From an uncultured Roseiflexaceae bacterium (GTDB taxonomy: Bacteria > Chloroflexota > Chloroflexia > Chloroflexales > Roseiflexaceae): DNA of 64,000 nucleotides. The translations under genes and the position numbers were made by a program. Where the stretch lies: the NCBI GenBank assembly GCA_937988885.1, contig CALKHR010000049.1, positions 1-64,000 of the forward strand. The letters run 5' to 3'. The stretch's first letter is position 1. The number at the start of each line of letters is the position of its first letter. Below, piece by piece: positions 16,052 to 23,832 of this stretch. Below the pieces are notes generated by a model. It had not been told where the DNA came from. It saw only the letters and a list, made by a program, of their open reading frames with translations, and did no database searches.

Positions 16052-17826
16052 GGCGTTTCTCGGGTCCAGTCTTGGATCAGCCACAGGGTCGATTCCCAGG
16101 GCGAGATCGTGATATGTTGCAGCGTTTTGCTGGCGGCTGGGCGCGTGGCACCGCGTAACAGCGGGATAATCACCACATCCTCCACCAATATGTCGTTCAA
16201 CTGGATAAACAATTCCTGGCGCTTGGCCGAGTCGAGTTCGGTCTGCGAGCGCTCGAACAGCGCATCGTATTCGGGGTTGCAGTAGCGCACGCGGTTGCCG
16301 GTGCTCCAGTTGTTCGCCTTCTGCACGATGTTCTTGCAGGTGAACGTAGCCAGATACGCCGCCGGATCGGGGTTGTAGTTGCCGATCGTGTACATTTGGA
16401 TATCGGCGTAGAAATGGTTGAACGTATCGGGGTTGCTGGGGTCGCTGCTGAAGAACACGCCGTTATCGACCGATTTCAACTCAACCTCGAAGCCAATCGA
16501 CTCGAGCGCCTGCTTGATAACCTCTTGCGTCTTTTGGCGGTTGGCTGAAATAGCAGTCTGAAACACGATCGATAGCCGATGGCCATCCTTCTCGCGCACG
16601 CCGTCGCCATCGCTATCGATCCAGCCCGCTTCGTCCAGCAATGCGGCTGCTTTGGCGGGGTCGTACTCGATGTTGGTGTTCGGTGAAATGTAGCTCGGCG
16701 GGGCCACAATCGCGTTGCTGATCGGCTCGGCGGAGGAACCGTAGATCTGCTCAACCAGCGTCTTGCGGTCGATGGCCAGGGACACCGCCTGCCGCACGCG
16801 CACATCGGAGAAGAACGGGTGCGGCGTGCTGATGCTGGCGCGCTCGCCGTCCACCTCGGTATTCGGATCGCTGCGGTTCAACTCCAAGCGCTCGCTCAGG
16901 CCGCTGAAGACGCCCGGCAACAGTTCGCCCTTGCCATTGATCAGGAACTGCTCGATCTGCTGCGGCGGTGCCGATACTGCGGGCAAAAAGTCCGCATCGC
17001 CAGTTTGCAGCACCGCGCGGGCTGCCGTGCTCGGGTCGCCGCCGCCCTTCAACTCAACGCGGCTGAAGTACGGCTTATCGGGTTCGCGGAAGTACTCGTT
17101 CGGCACGTAGATCACCACATCGCCGGGTTTGAACTCCACCACGCGATACGGGCCGGTGCCAACCGGCAGCAAGTTGGCGGGTGCCTCGCGGGATGCGGCT
17201 CCCCGATACGGCTCAAAGATGTGCTTGGGGATGATCAACCCCGCCGTGCCGACAAACGGCAGCGACCAAGCTGGGTTGATATCGCGGAAGTGAACGCGCA
17301 CCGTATGCGGATCCAGCACTTCAACGCGTTCAACCGCACTGTAGGTGTTCGTCGTCGTGGCGGCGGTCGCAGGGTCGGCGATGAAATCGAAGGTGAACTT
17401 CACATCTTCGGCGCTGAACGGCGCGCCATCCGACCAGCGAATGTTCTGCTTGAGCTTCCACGTCACCGATTTGCCATCGGCTGCCAAGCCGCCATTCTCG
17501 AGCGAAGGGATTTCTGCGGCCAGGAACGGCACCAATTCGCCCTCGTTGTTGAACGAAGCCAGCGGCTCGTAGGTCGGGCGGCTGGCGTCGAAGTCCTTGG
17601 TGCCCGTCGCTAAGTGCGGGTTGAGGATGGTCGGCGCTTGGAACCACAGCAATCGCAGCGTATCGCCCGCGCCGCGCTGGCTGGTAGGCTGCGCCGCGCC
17701 CGATTGCGCCGCCGTAGGTTGCACCGCTTGATTATTGGTGGCAGTACCTGCGGAGGTGCCGCACCCCGTCAGTATCAGCAAAAACAGGGTGAGTAGCACC
17801 CGCCAAAAGCGTGTAACGATCATCAT
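16048..17826 (-). CDS. Dipeptide-type ABC importer lipoprotein, set 1
   Basis: About 592 aa from the ATG at 17826 (a second ATG follows directly). Sec-type signal peptide with lipobox LTGC (Cys22), a Gln/Ala/Thr linker, then a SBP_bac_5 domain (IRWSDGAPFSAEDVKFTFDFI, GTGPYRVVEFKPGD, RVRQAVSLAIDRKTLVEQI). First cistron after a leader of about 470 nt that holds a Cys-rich small ORF. Substrate unknown. It differs from the Tat lipoprotein of the other set by signal type and sequence. Confidence 0.87.
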   Translation of the reverse strand: MMIVTRFWRVLLTLFLLILTGCGTSAGTATNNQAVQPTAAQSGAAQPTSQRGAGDTLRLLWFQAPTILNPHLATGTKDFDASRPTYEPLASFNNEGELVPFLAAEIPSLENGGLAADGKSVTWKLKQNIRWSDGAPFSAEDVKFTFDFIADPATAATTTNTYSAVERVEVLDPHTVRVHFRDINPAWSLPFVGTAGLIIPKHIFEPYRGAASREAPANLLPVGTGPYRVVEFKPGDVVIYVPNEYFREPDKPYFSRVELKGGGDPSTAARAVLQTGDADFLPAVSAPPQQIEQFLINGKGELLPGVFSGLSERLELNRSDPNTEVDGERASISTPHPFFSDVRVRQAVSLAIDRKTLVEQIYGSSAEPISNAIVAPPSYISPNTNIEYDPAKAAALLDEAGWIDSDGDGVREKDGHRLSIVFQTAISANRQKTQEVIKQALESIGFEVELKSVDNGVFFSSDPSNPDTFNHFYADIQMYTIGNYNPDPAAYLATFTCKNIVQKANNWSTGNRVRYCNPEYDALFERSQTELDSAKRQELFIQLNDILVEDVVIIPLLRGATRPAASKTLQHITISPWESTLWLIQDWTRETP

Positions 17827-18177
17827 AGTGCTCGCTTTCGATGAAGCATAATGATTGATCCTGGGTTCTACAACGTGCAGAACGCCGCGCAACATTGCGA
17901 TGTTGTTGAGATTACCGTCGCCGAATCGTATTGAGGAACGCAGTTTTAGGTTGCCGCCGCTTCAATAGTTCGATTACTGCGAGATTTCGGCGCAAGCGAA
18001 ATCTTCCAGATACGCGCCCGGATCGGGGCTGTTGTCGTCCGCCGTGTACAGCGGAAGGCGAACACGTGACGAGACGGCCAGAGAGCATCGGCGCTGGAAT
18101 CTGGCGAAAGGAACGGTGTCGGGTTGTGGAAGGGAAAGACGGTCGTTAGGGTGCGCTACAGGGTGCGCGGCGACCGA
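17827..18177 (-). other. Untranslated leader between the Cys-rich ORF and the importer lipoprotein
   Basis: No convincing gene. Minus-strand structure includes a 7-bp stem GATTTCG/CGAAATC at 17983-18003, a stem CAACAT/ATGTTG at 17890-17905 and a direct repeat GCGCACCCT near 18135-18165. These could be alternative folds controlled by translation of the small ORF, but no terminator with a T-run was found. Confidence 0.35.
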
Positions 18178-18270
18178 TTAGGCACAGTGTGTGGGGCAAC
18201 AGGAGCAGTAGATGTGGGGATGGTGTCGCCGGGTCGCAAGCCTCTGGTGATCGTTTCTCAGCCCTGGCAT
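18178..18270 (-). CDS. 30-aa cysteine-rich leader peptide
   Basis: Begins MPGLRNDHQR and ends IYCSCCPTHCA before a TAA: four Cys in the last nine residues, with RRHH just ahead. GGAGG lies 6 nt upstream of the ATG, the best ribosome binding site in the region. The ORF starts about 30 nt after the transcription start predicted from the promoter at 18306-18334. Cysteine-rich small ORFs upstream of sulfur operons act as cysteine-responsive attenuators in mycobacteria; the same role here is inference. Confidence 0.6.
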   Translation of the reverse strand: MPGLRNDHQRLATRRHHPHIYCSCCPTHCA

Positions 18271-18305
18271 ATGCTTCCTCCAATCGATGTTCCGTGTACG
18301 GTGTA

Positions 18306-18334
18306 ATCTTAAATTACTTGATCTAATTTGTCAA
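18306..18334 (-). promoter_or_regulatory. Promoter with palindrome (site 2) of importer set 1
   Basis: Minus strand: consensus -35 TTGACA, 17-nt spacer, TAAGAT. Palindrome TTGACAAATTAGATCAA at 18318-18334. Confidence 0.7.
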
Positions 18335-18402
18335 GTTATTGTACTGTGTTTTGTCACCGCTCAGAGGGCTTGGGGAGAAGGGGCGTGCGGTGCGCGGATG
18401 TA

Positions 18403-18431
18403 TTTATAATATATTTGATTAATAAAGTCAA
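18403..18431 (-). promoter_or_regulatory. Second promoter with palindrome (site 1) of importer set 1
   Basis: Minus strand: TTGACT, 17-nt spacer, TATAAA. Palindrome TTGACTTTATTAATCAA at 18415-18431, 97 bp from site 2 on the same strand. Two tandem promoters or operators therefore serve this unit. Confidence 0.65.
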
Positions 18432-18457
18432 GATATGGACGAAACGGGATACACACC

Positions 18458-18491
18458 AAAAACCCCCGCCACTCCCTTCGGAGGCGAGGGT
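18458..18491 (-). terminator. Intrinsic terminator of the DinB-like gene
   Basis: Minus strand: CCCTCGCCTCC-GAA-GGGAGTGGCGGGGG followed by TTTTT. It separates the DinB-like gene from the promoters at 18306-18431. Confidence 0.75.
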
Positions 18492-18515
18492 TCGTTGGAT
18501 CGGCTTGGCGGGGCG

Positions 18516-18989
18516 CTAGCGCACGTAGGTCAGCAATTGGCGAACCTGGCCCACGTGGTAGCTGGTGTGCGCCAGCAGCGTGAGCAAGGCGTTCTGGGCC
18601 TGCTCGGTCCAGTCGGTGCGGTTCTGAATGCGGGCTGCAGCATCGGCGTAGGCGGCGCGCAGGTCGGCGCGCAGTTGATCCCAACCTGCCTCATCGACCT
18701 GGTTGAAGCGCCAACTGCCCTCCCAATCGGAGCTCGGCTTGAGACCCTGATCGGCATCGCGGTACTGGTTGAGCAGGAACAGAATATGCCCGCACTGCCC
18801 GGCGATTGTCACAGTTTCGGGGGCCACGGTGGCGGTAGCGGTGGCGGCGCTAAGCGAATCGATGATCGGCAGCAGCCCTTCGTTGAGGCTGTCGAGCAGG
18901 TAAAGGCTATCGCTATCCAGCACGCCGAATAGCTCATCGAAGAGGCGCTTGCTCCACGCAGCGGTGCTGGTTGTTGTCACAGTACTCAT
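18516..18989 (-). CDS. DinB-superfamily protein
   Basis: 157 aa four-helix protein. The metal-binding His pattern of DinB/YfiT proteins can be seen: GQCGHILFLLNQY near residue 66 and LLAHTSYHVGQVRQLL at 138-153. Members are divalent-metal proteins, some being thiol-dependent transferases (bacillithiol or mycothiol types); the substrate here is unknown. AAAGGACG precedes the ATG. It is directly downstream of the WYL regulator in the same orientation, a frequent pairing, but a terminator separates them. Confidence 0.75.
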   Translation of the reverse strand: MSTVTTTSTAAWSKRLFDELFGVLDSDSLYLLDSLNEGLLPIIDSLSAATATATVAPETVTIAGQCGHILFLLNQYRDADQGLKPSSDWEGSWRFNQVDEAGWDQLRADLRAAYADAAARIQNRTDWTEQAQNALLTLLAHTSYHVGQVRQLLTYVR

Positions 18990-19037
18990 TTGGACACGTC
19001 CTTTCCTTGATTATCGAACCGTGCCCAGCATACCAGG

Positions 19038-19067
19038 CAAACCCTGACAACAGTATGTCAGGGTTTT
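19038..19067 (-). terminator. Intrinsic terminator at the WYL regulator stop
   Basis: AACCCTGACA-TACTGT-TGTCAGGGTT overlaps the TGA of the regulator gene. On the plus strand it also has a T-run, so it can act in both directions. Confidence 0.7.
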
Positions 19068-20086
19068 TCGCCGTATGTGGCGATTTGGGCGCGCAATTCG
19101 GCCACAAAGTCGGCGCGCCACTCGGCGGGGGAGATCAGTTCGGCGCCGGGACCGAGCCAACGCAGCAACTCGAACACCAAGTGCCGATCATGCTCGCCAT
19201 ACTGCATCAGGATGCTGCCGTCGGCCTGAGGCTCGAAGGAGGCGTGGCCGTAGTACCAATCGCGCTGGAGCCGTTCGGCTTGCGCAGCGGTGATGCGGAT
19301 TTGCACGCGCGCAATCGAGATCCAATACTCCATCGCCTCGCTCAGCCAGCGCCGCCCCAGCATCTGCTCGATGTTGAAGGGCGGGCGCGGCCCGTCAAAA
19401 GCGTCGGCGAGTTGAATGTCCAGGGCGCGGTCGGCCCGCAGCATGCGCACTTGCGGATCGTCGCTGTGGCGCAGCCCGATCAAGTACCAGCGGTTGCGGT
19501 CCCAAATCAGACCCTGCGGCACCAGATGATGGGTGCGCTGAGGGCGATCCGGCGCTTTGTAGCTGATGATCACCGTGCGCTGCTCGAAGATGGCCCGCAG
19601 AAAGCCCGTGATGATCTGCGACTCGTGGCGGATCGCCTCTGCGTCCGGCTCGTCGCCGAGATCGGTGAGATCGGGGTGAAAGCTGTCGTGGGGCAGGCTC
19701 TCGATGCCGATGATCTGCTCGGTGTTGGCGAGCGTGCCGCGCAACGGCTCGGGCAGGGCGGCGAGCAGTTTATCGCCCGCGCTGTGCAGATCGACGGGGA
19801 AGGGCCGCGCGCGCAGGCGGCGCAACAACGCCAAGCCCGTCAGCAACGAGGTGGCCTCACCGACCGAGAAGGTGACGGGCGGCAGGAAATAGCCCTCGAT
19901 CAGCCGGAAGCCGCCGTTGCGGCCTGGCTCGGCGTAGATAGGCACTCCGACCGCGCAGAGCGCCTCGATATCGCGGTAGATCGTGCGGGGCGCAACCTCG
20001 AAGCGGCGCGCTAGCTCATTGGCCGATAAAGTCTTGCCGGAGCGCAGCAGCAACAGGATGCCGAGGGCGCGGTCGAAGCGGTTCAT
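19058..20086 (-). CDS. WYL-domain transcriptional regulator (YafY type)
   Basis: 342 aa from the ATG at 20086. N-terminal DeoR-like HTH: RFDRALGILLLLRSGKTLSANELARRFEVAPRTIYRDIEAL, followed by GGFRLIEGYFLPPVTFS, the usual linker. The WYL core reads RWYLIGLRHSDDPQVRMLRADR, with ISYKAP ahead of it. Such regulators sense ligands, often nucleotides or nucleic acid, through the WYL fold. No clear RBS precedes 20086; upstream in-frame starts are possible. Probable target is the DinB-like gene. Confidence 0.82.
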   Translation of the reverse strand: MNRFDRALGILLLLRSGKTLSANELARRFEVAPRTIYRDIEALCAVGVPIYAEPGRNGGFRLIEGYFLPPVTFSVGEATSLLTGLALLRRLRARPFPVDLHSAGDKLLAALPEPLRGTLANTEQIIGIESLPHDSFHPDLTDLGDEPDAEAIRHESQIITGFLRAIFEQRTVIISYKAPDRPQRTHHLVPQGLIWDRNRWYLIGLRHSDDPQVRMLRADRALDIQLADAFDGPRPPFNIEQMLGRRWLSEAMEYWISIARVQIRITAAQAERLQRDWYYGHASFEPQADGSILMQYGEHDRHLVFELLRWLGPGAELISPAEWRADFVAELRAQIATYGEKP

Positions 20087-20282
20087 AGCGCTGTGGGGGC
20101 GTGAAATGGTTGTGAGGCAGTTGTTTGCATAGAGTTTCTTTCTGGCATGGCGAGCCGCCATCTTTTGCATTATACTGAGGCCGTGAACGGGCTGCAAGCA
20201 AGCAATCGTGCGCGAAACGTGGACGATGGCACATTTGTTGCGGCTCACTGAATCGATACGAGTTATCACAGCGAGGTGGATT

Positions 20283-20561
20283 ATGGGTTCTCGCGATTAC
20301 GAAGGCATTTATTACGACGAACCAGTGGTGCAAGCCCAGTTCGAACAACTTCTCCAAAAGGTCCGCGATGCTGAGAAGGCCCGTGAGCCACTCAGCAAGC
20401 GCCAGAATAAAGCCGAAAACGATGTTGAACGTGGCACACTCTCCGAGAAAGAGTACCGTTCCTTGGAAGATGCTTATATCGCCGCGAGTAATCGGATCGC
20501 TGCGGCCCAACGCGAGGTCGAAGCGTTTCTTCGGCTCCATCGCAACTATCGCGTTCGCTAG
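20283..20561 (+). CDS. Small coiled-coil protein, unknown
   Basis: 92 aa from the ATG at 20283 with GAGGTGG 4 nt upstream. After a Tyr-rich N-terminus (DYEGIYYDEPVV) the rest is one charged amphipathic helix (QFEQLLQKVRDAEKAREPL to RIAAAQREVEAFLRLHR). No family recognised. It is divergent from the WYL regulator and 100 nt upstream of the SulP transporter. Confidence 0.6.
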   Translation: MGSRDYEGIYYDEPVVQAQFEQLLQKVRDAEKAREPLSKRQNKAENDVERGTLSEKEYRSLEDAYIAASNRIAAAQREVEAFLRLHRNYRVR

Positions 20562-20663
20562 CATGCGCTCCTTGTAACTTGTGGCCTGCCCGATGTTCTG
20601 TCTCTATTCAGCCAATGTGCCTTGCACTGTCTGCGGCTGGGCTGCTGTTTTGCGGAGTGCTTC

Positions 20664-22781
20664 ATGCTAGGGATTGTCCGAGGTACACTTGCCTATTTCA
20701 CTCGACCCATTCACATTTTGCGGGGGTATCAATCGAGCAACCTACGCCCCGATCTGATCGCTGGGATCACCGTGGGCGTAGTGTTGCTCCCTCAGGCGAT
20801 TGTGTTTGCGCTGTTGGCCCGCCTGCCTCCGGAGATGGGCTTATACTCTGCGATGGTGGCTGCAATCGTCGGTGCGCTTTGGGGTTCCTCGCATCACCTT
20901 CACACTGGCCCAACCAACACATCAGCCCTCCTCACCTTGGCCACGCTCCTGCCGATCGCTAGCCCCGGCACGCAGTCATTTGTGCTGGCTGCCGGGCTGC
21001 TCGCGGTGATGGTCGGCGTGCTGCGCCTTACGATGGGCTTGGCGCGGCTGGGTATGCTGGTGCATTTCGTCTCGGATTCCGTCACGACCGGTTTTACGGC
21101 GGGCGCTGGCATCCTGATCATCATCGGCGAACTGCGGCACATCCTGCGCGTCGATCCGCTCAGCAGCAACGGCACCATGAGCACGCTGCTCGGCTTGGCG
21201 GAGCACCTCCACGAGACGCACCCTTTGAGCCTCGGTTTAGGTGTGCTAGCGATCGTGTTGGTGATCGGGGTGCGCAAACTGAAGCCCGGTCTGCCCGGCC
21301 CGCTGATCGGCATGGCGATCAGTGGGCTGTTGGTGTGGCTCTTCTCGCTCGATCGAAGTGGTGTGCGTATCCTTGGAGAGTTGCCGCGCACACTGCCACC
21401 ACTGGCTGCGCTGCCGCTGTTCGACCTCTCGCTGATGAGCCACCTTTCGACGGGCGCGTTGGCGCTGGCCGCGATCGGCTTGGTGGAGGCTTCGACGATT
21501 GCGCGTGCGATCGCGTCGCAGAGCGGCCAACGCATCGACAATAACCAGGAGTTTGTGGGCCAGGGCTTGGCTTGCATCGCGGCTGGCCTGTTCTCGGGCT
21601 ACCCCACCTCCGGCTCGTTCAACCGCTCAGCGCTCTCGTACCAGGCTGGCGGCCAAACCGCGCTGGTGGGCATCGTTTCGGGCATATTTGTGATGGCTGG
21701 CATGTTCGTGCTCGGGCCGCTGGCCTCCTTCGTGCCCCGCGCAGCCTTGGCGGGCGCGCTGCTGGTGATCGCCTGGGGCATGATCGACCATCGCCGCATG
21801 TTGCGCATCTGGCGCAGCGACCGGGCCGACGCCGCGATTATGATCGTCACGCTCTGCTCGATGTTGCTGCTCTCGTTGCAGTTCGCGGTCTTGATCGGCA
21901 TCCTGATGTCGCTCGCCACCTACATTCTGCGCACCAGTACGCCGCGCGTGCTGCCCGTGGTGCCCGATGACCAGTTCCGCCATTTCGTGCACGAGCCGAG
22001 GAAGCCGAACTGCCCGCAACTCGGCATTATGGATATCTTCGGCGACCTGTACTTCGGCGCAGCGGGCCATGTCGAGGATATCATTCATCGGCATCGCGAT
22101 CAGAATCCGAGCCAGCGCTTCTTGCTGTTGCGCATGCAGAGCGTGGATTACTGCGACATCAGCGGCGTGCATATGCTCGAAAGCATCGTGCGCACGTACC
22201 GTGAGCAGGGCGGCGACGTGTACATGGTGCGGGTGCAGCCACCCGTGATGCGCCTGATGCGCGCGACGGGCTTCATCAAATACCTGGGCGAAGATCACAT
22301 TCTGAACGAGGACAATGCGATCGAGTACCTGTTCAACCGTGTACTCGATCCGGCGATCTGCATTTATGAGAGCGGCGTGCGGGTGTTTCGCGAATGCCAG
22401 AATCTGCCGCGCCCCGATTACGCCATCCAGATCCCATTGCACGCCGTGGTGCCCGAACGCGATGTTGAGATGGTGAGCCCAAAAGCGCTGTGGGAGCAAT
22501 TGCGGGGCACGAACCCGCCATTGGTGGTGGATGTGCGCGAGCCGCGTGAGTACAAGCAGGGTCATATTCCGCAAGCGCAACTGCACCCGCTTTCTAAACT
22601 GTTCACTGCGCCAGCCGACCTTCCCCGCGATCAGCCGATTGTGCTGGTGTGCCGGAGCGGACGCCGCAGTCAGCGCGCCGCGAGCCAACTGCGCCAGCAG
22701 GGCTACGAGCGCCTGCGCATAATGGCTGGAGGAATGCTGGCTTGGCAAAATGCTGGCCTGCTAGAGGCTGTTGATAGGTAG
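20664..22781 (+). CDS. SulP-family anion transporter with STAS and rhodanese domains
   Basis: 705 aa from the ATG at 20664 (GGAG 8 nt upstream). Residues about 15-430 are the SulP membrane domain, beginning LRPDLIAGITVGVVLLPQAIVFALLA, with TSGSFNRSALSYQAGGQT. A STAS domain follows (about 455-560; LLLRMQSVDYCDISGVHMLE). The C-terminus, about 605-705, is a rhodanese: VVDVREPREYKQGHIPQA and active-site loop CRSGRRS with Cys663. It probably imports sulfate or another anion; the intact rhodanese Cys suggests sulfane-sulfur handling or sensing at the inner face of the membrane. Followed by glpX after 14 nt. Confidence 0.9.
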   Translation: MLGIVRGTLAYFTRPIHILRGYQSSNLRPDLIAGITVGVVLLPQAIVFALLARLPPEMGLYSAMVAAIVGALWGSSHHLHTGPTNTSALLTLATLLPIASPGTQSFVLAAGLLAVMVGVLRLTMGLARLGMLVHFVSDSVTTGFTAGAGILIIIGELRHILRVDPLSSNGTMSTLLGLAEHLHETHPLSLGLGVLAIVLVIGVRKLKPGLPGPLIGMAISGLLVWLFSLDRSGVRILGELPRTLPPLAALPLFDLSLMSHLSTGALALAAIGLVEASTIARAIASQSGQRIDNNQEFVGQGLACIAAGLFSGYPTSGSFNRSALSYQAGGQTALVGIVSGIFVMAGMFVLGPLASFVPRAALAGALLVIAWGMIDHRRMLRIWRSDRADAAIMIVTLCSMLLLSLQFAVLIGILMSLATYILRTSTPRVLPVVPDDQFRHFVHEPRKPNCPQLGIMDIFGDLYFGAAGHVEDIIHRHRDQNPSQRFLLLRMQSVDYCDISGVHMLESIVRTYREQGGDVYMVRVQPPVMRLMRATGFIKYLGEDHILNEDNAIEYLFNRVLDPAICIYESGVRVFRECQNLPRPDYAIQIPLHAVVPERDVEMVSPKALWEQLRGTNPPLVVDVREPREYKQGHIPQAQLHPLSKLFTAPADLPRDQPIVLVCRSGRRSQRAASQLRQQGYERLRIMAGGMLAWQNAGLLEAVDR

Positions 22782-22795
22782 AGGGAGCCAAACCC

Positions 22796-23761
22796 ATGGG
22801 CAATCGACTCTCGCGCAACTGGGGACTCGATTTGGTGCGTGCAACTGAGGCTGCTGCGCGTGCGGCTGGGCGCTGGATGGGCCTTGGCAACAGCGAAGAA
22901 GCCGATCAGGCTGCGATTGCGGCGATGCACCGTGAACTACAGGATATGGATTTCGACGGCTATATCGTGATCGGCGAGGAGAGCAAGTTCGGCGTCAGCT
23001 CGCCGCTCGCGGGCGGGCAGCGCGTGGGCACGGGCGAACCGCCGATGATGGACCTCGTGCTCGACCCGATCGATGGCCGCAACCTGTTGATGCAGGGCCG
23101 CTCCGGCGCGATCTCGGTGGTGGCCGCTGCGCCGCGCCACACCATGTGGTCGCCAGCGCCGGCCCGTTATATGGACAAGATCGTCGTCAATTGCGAGGCT
23201 GCGCACGCGCTTGTCGAGGAGTGCATGAACGCGCCAGCCGCTTGGACGCTCGCCACGGTGGCGCGGGCCAAGAAGAAGCAGGTGCGCGATTTAGTGGTGT
23301 TTGTGCTCGAACGGGCGCGCCACGTGGAGCTTGTCGATGAACTGCGCGCGGCTGGCGCCCGGGTGATGCTGCGGGGCGACGGTGATGTGGCAGGCGCGCT
23401 GATGGCCGCATCGCCGAACGGTCGTGTCGATATCCTGATGGGCATCGGCGGCGTGCCGGAGGGCGTGGTGGCGGCCTGCGCGGTGCGGGCGCTTGGCGGC
23501 GCGATGCTCGGGCGGTTGGCCCCCCAAAGCCAAGCCGAGCGTGAGGCGGTCGAGGCGGCGGGGCTGGATACGCAACGCATTCTGCGGGCGGATGAGTTGA
23601 TCACGAGCGATCAACTGTTCTTCGCTGCCACGGGCATCACCGACGGACCGCTGCTCTCGGGGGTGCGCTACCAAGGCGATCGGGCCGAAACGCACTCGCT
23701 GGTGCTGCGCTGCGATACGGGCACGCGCCGCCTGATCAAAACCGAGCATATCGGCGATTAG
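22796..23761 (+). CDS. glpX: Class II fructose-1,6-bisphosphatase
   Basis: 321 aa, the usual GlpX length. Seen: NWGLDLVRATEAAARAAGRW at the start, IVIGEESK, MDLVLDPIDGRN (metal site, about residues 83-94), GDGDVAGA and GIGGVPEGV. It hydrolyses fructose 1,6-bisphosphate in gluconeogenesis, in keeping with the pckG gene in this window. GAGGGAG precedes the ATG; co-transcribed with the SulP gene is likely from the short gap. Confidence 0.93.
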   Translation: MGNRLSRNWGLDLVRATEAAARAAGRWMGLGNSEEADQAAIAAMHRELQDMDFDGYIVIGEESKFGVSSPLAGGQRVGTGEPPMMDLVLDPIDGRNLLMQGRSGAISVVAAAPRHTMWSPAPARYMDKIVVNCEAAHALVEECMNAPAAWTLATVARAKKKQVRDLVVFVLERARHVELVDELRAAGARVMLRGDGDVAGALMAASPNGRVDILMGIGGVPEGVVAACAVRALGGAMLGRLAPQSQAEREAVEAAGLDTQRILRADELITSDQLFFAATGITDGPLLSGVRYQGDRAETHSLVLRCDTGTRRLIKTEHIGD

Positions 23762-23782
23762 TGCGCCGTTTTTCGAAACAGC

Positions 23783-23810
23783 GAGGGCTGGCCTGTTGCA
23801 GCCAGCCCTC
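23783..23810. terminator. Hairpin between convergent glpX and lysK
   Basis: Perfect 10-bp arms GAGGGCTGGC / GCCAGCCCTC, 8-nt loop. Likely serves both strands. Confidence 0.6.
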
Positions 23811-23832
23811 ATCCTCCAACATCCCGCACTGC

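Noticed and set aside
17931..18306. Plus-strand small frames of 60-72 codons in the importer leader
   Set aside because: No ribosome binding site or similarity; the minus-strand Cys-rich ORF with GGAGG is better supported.
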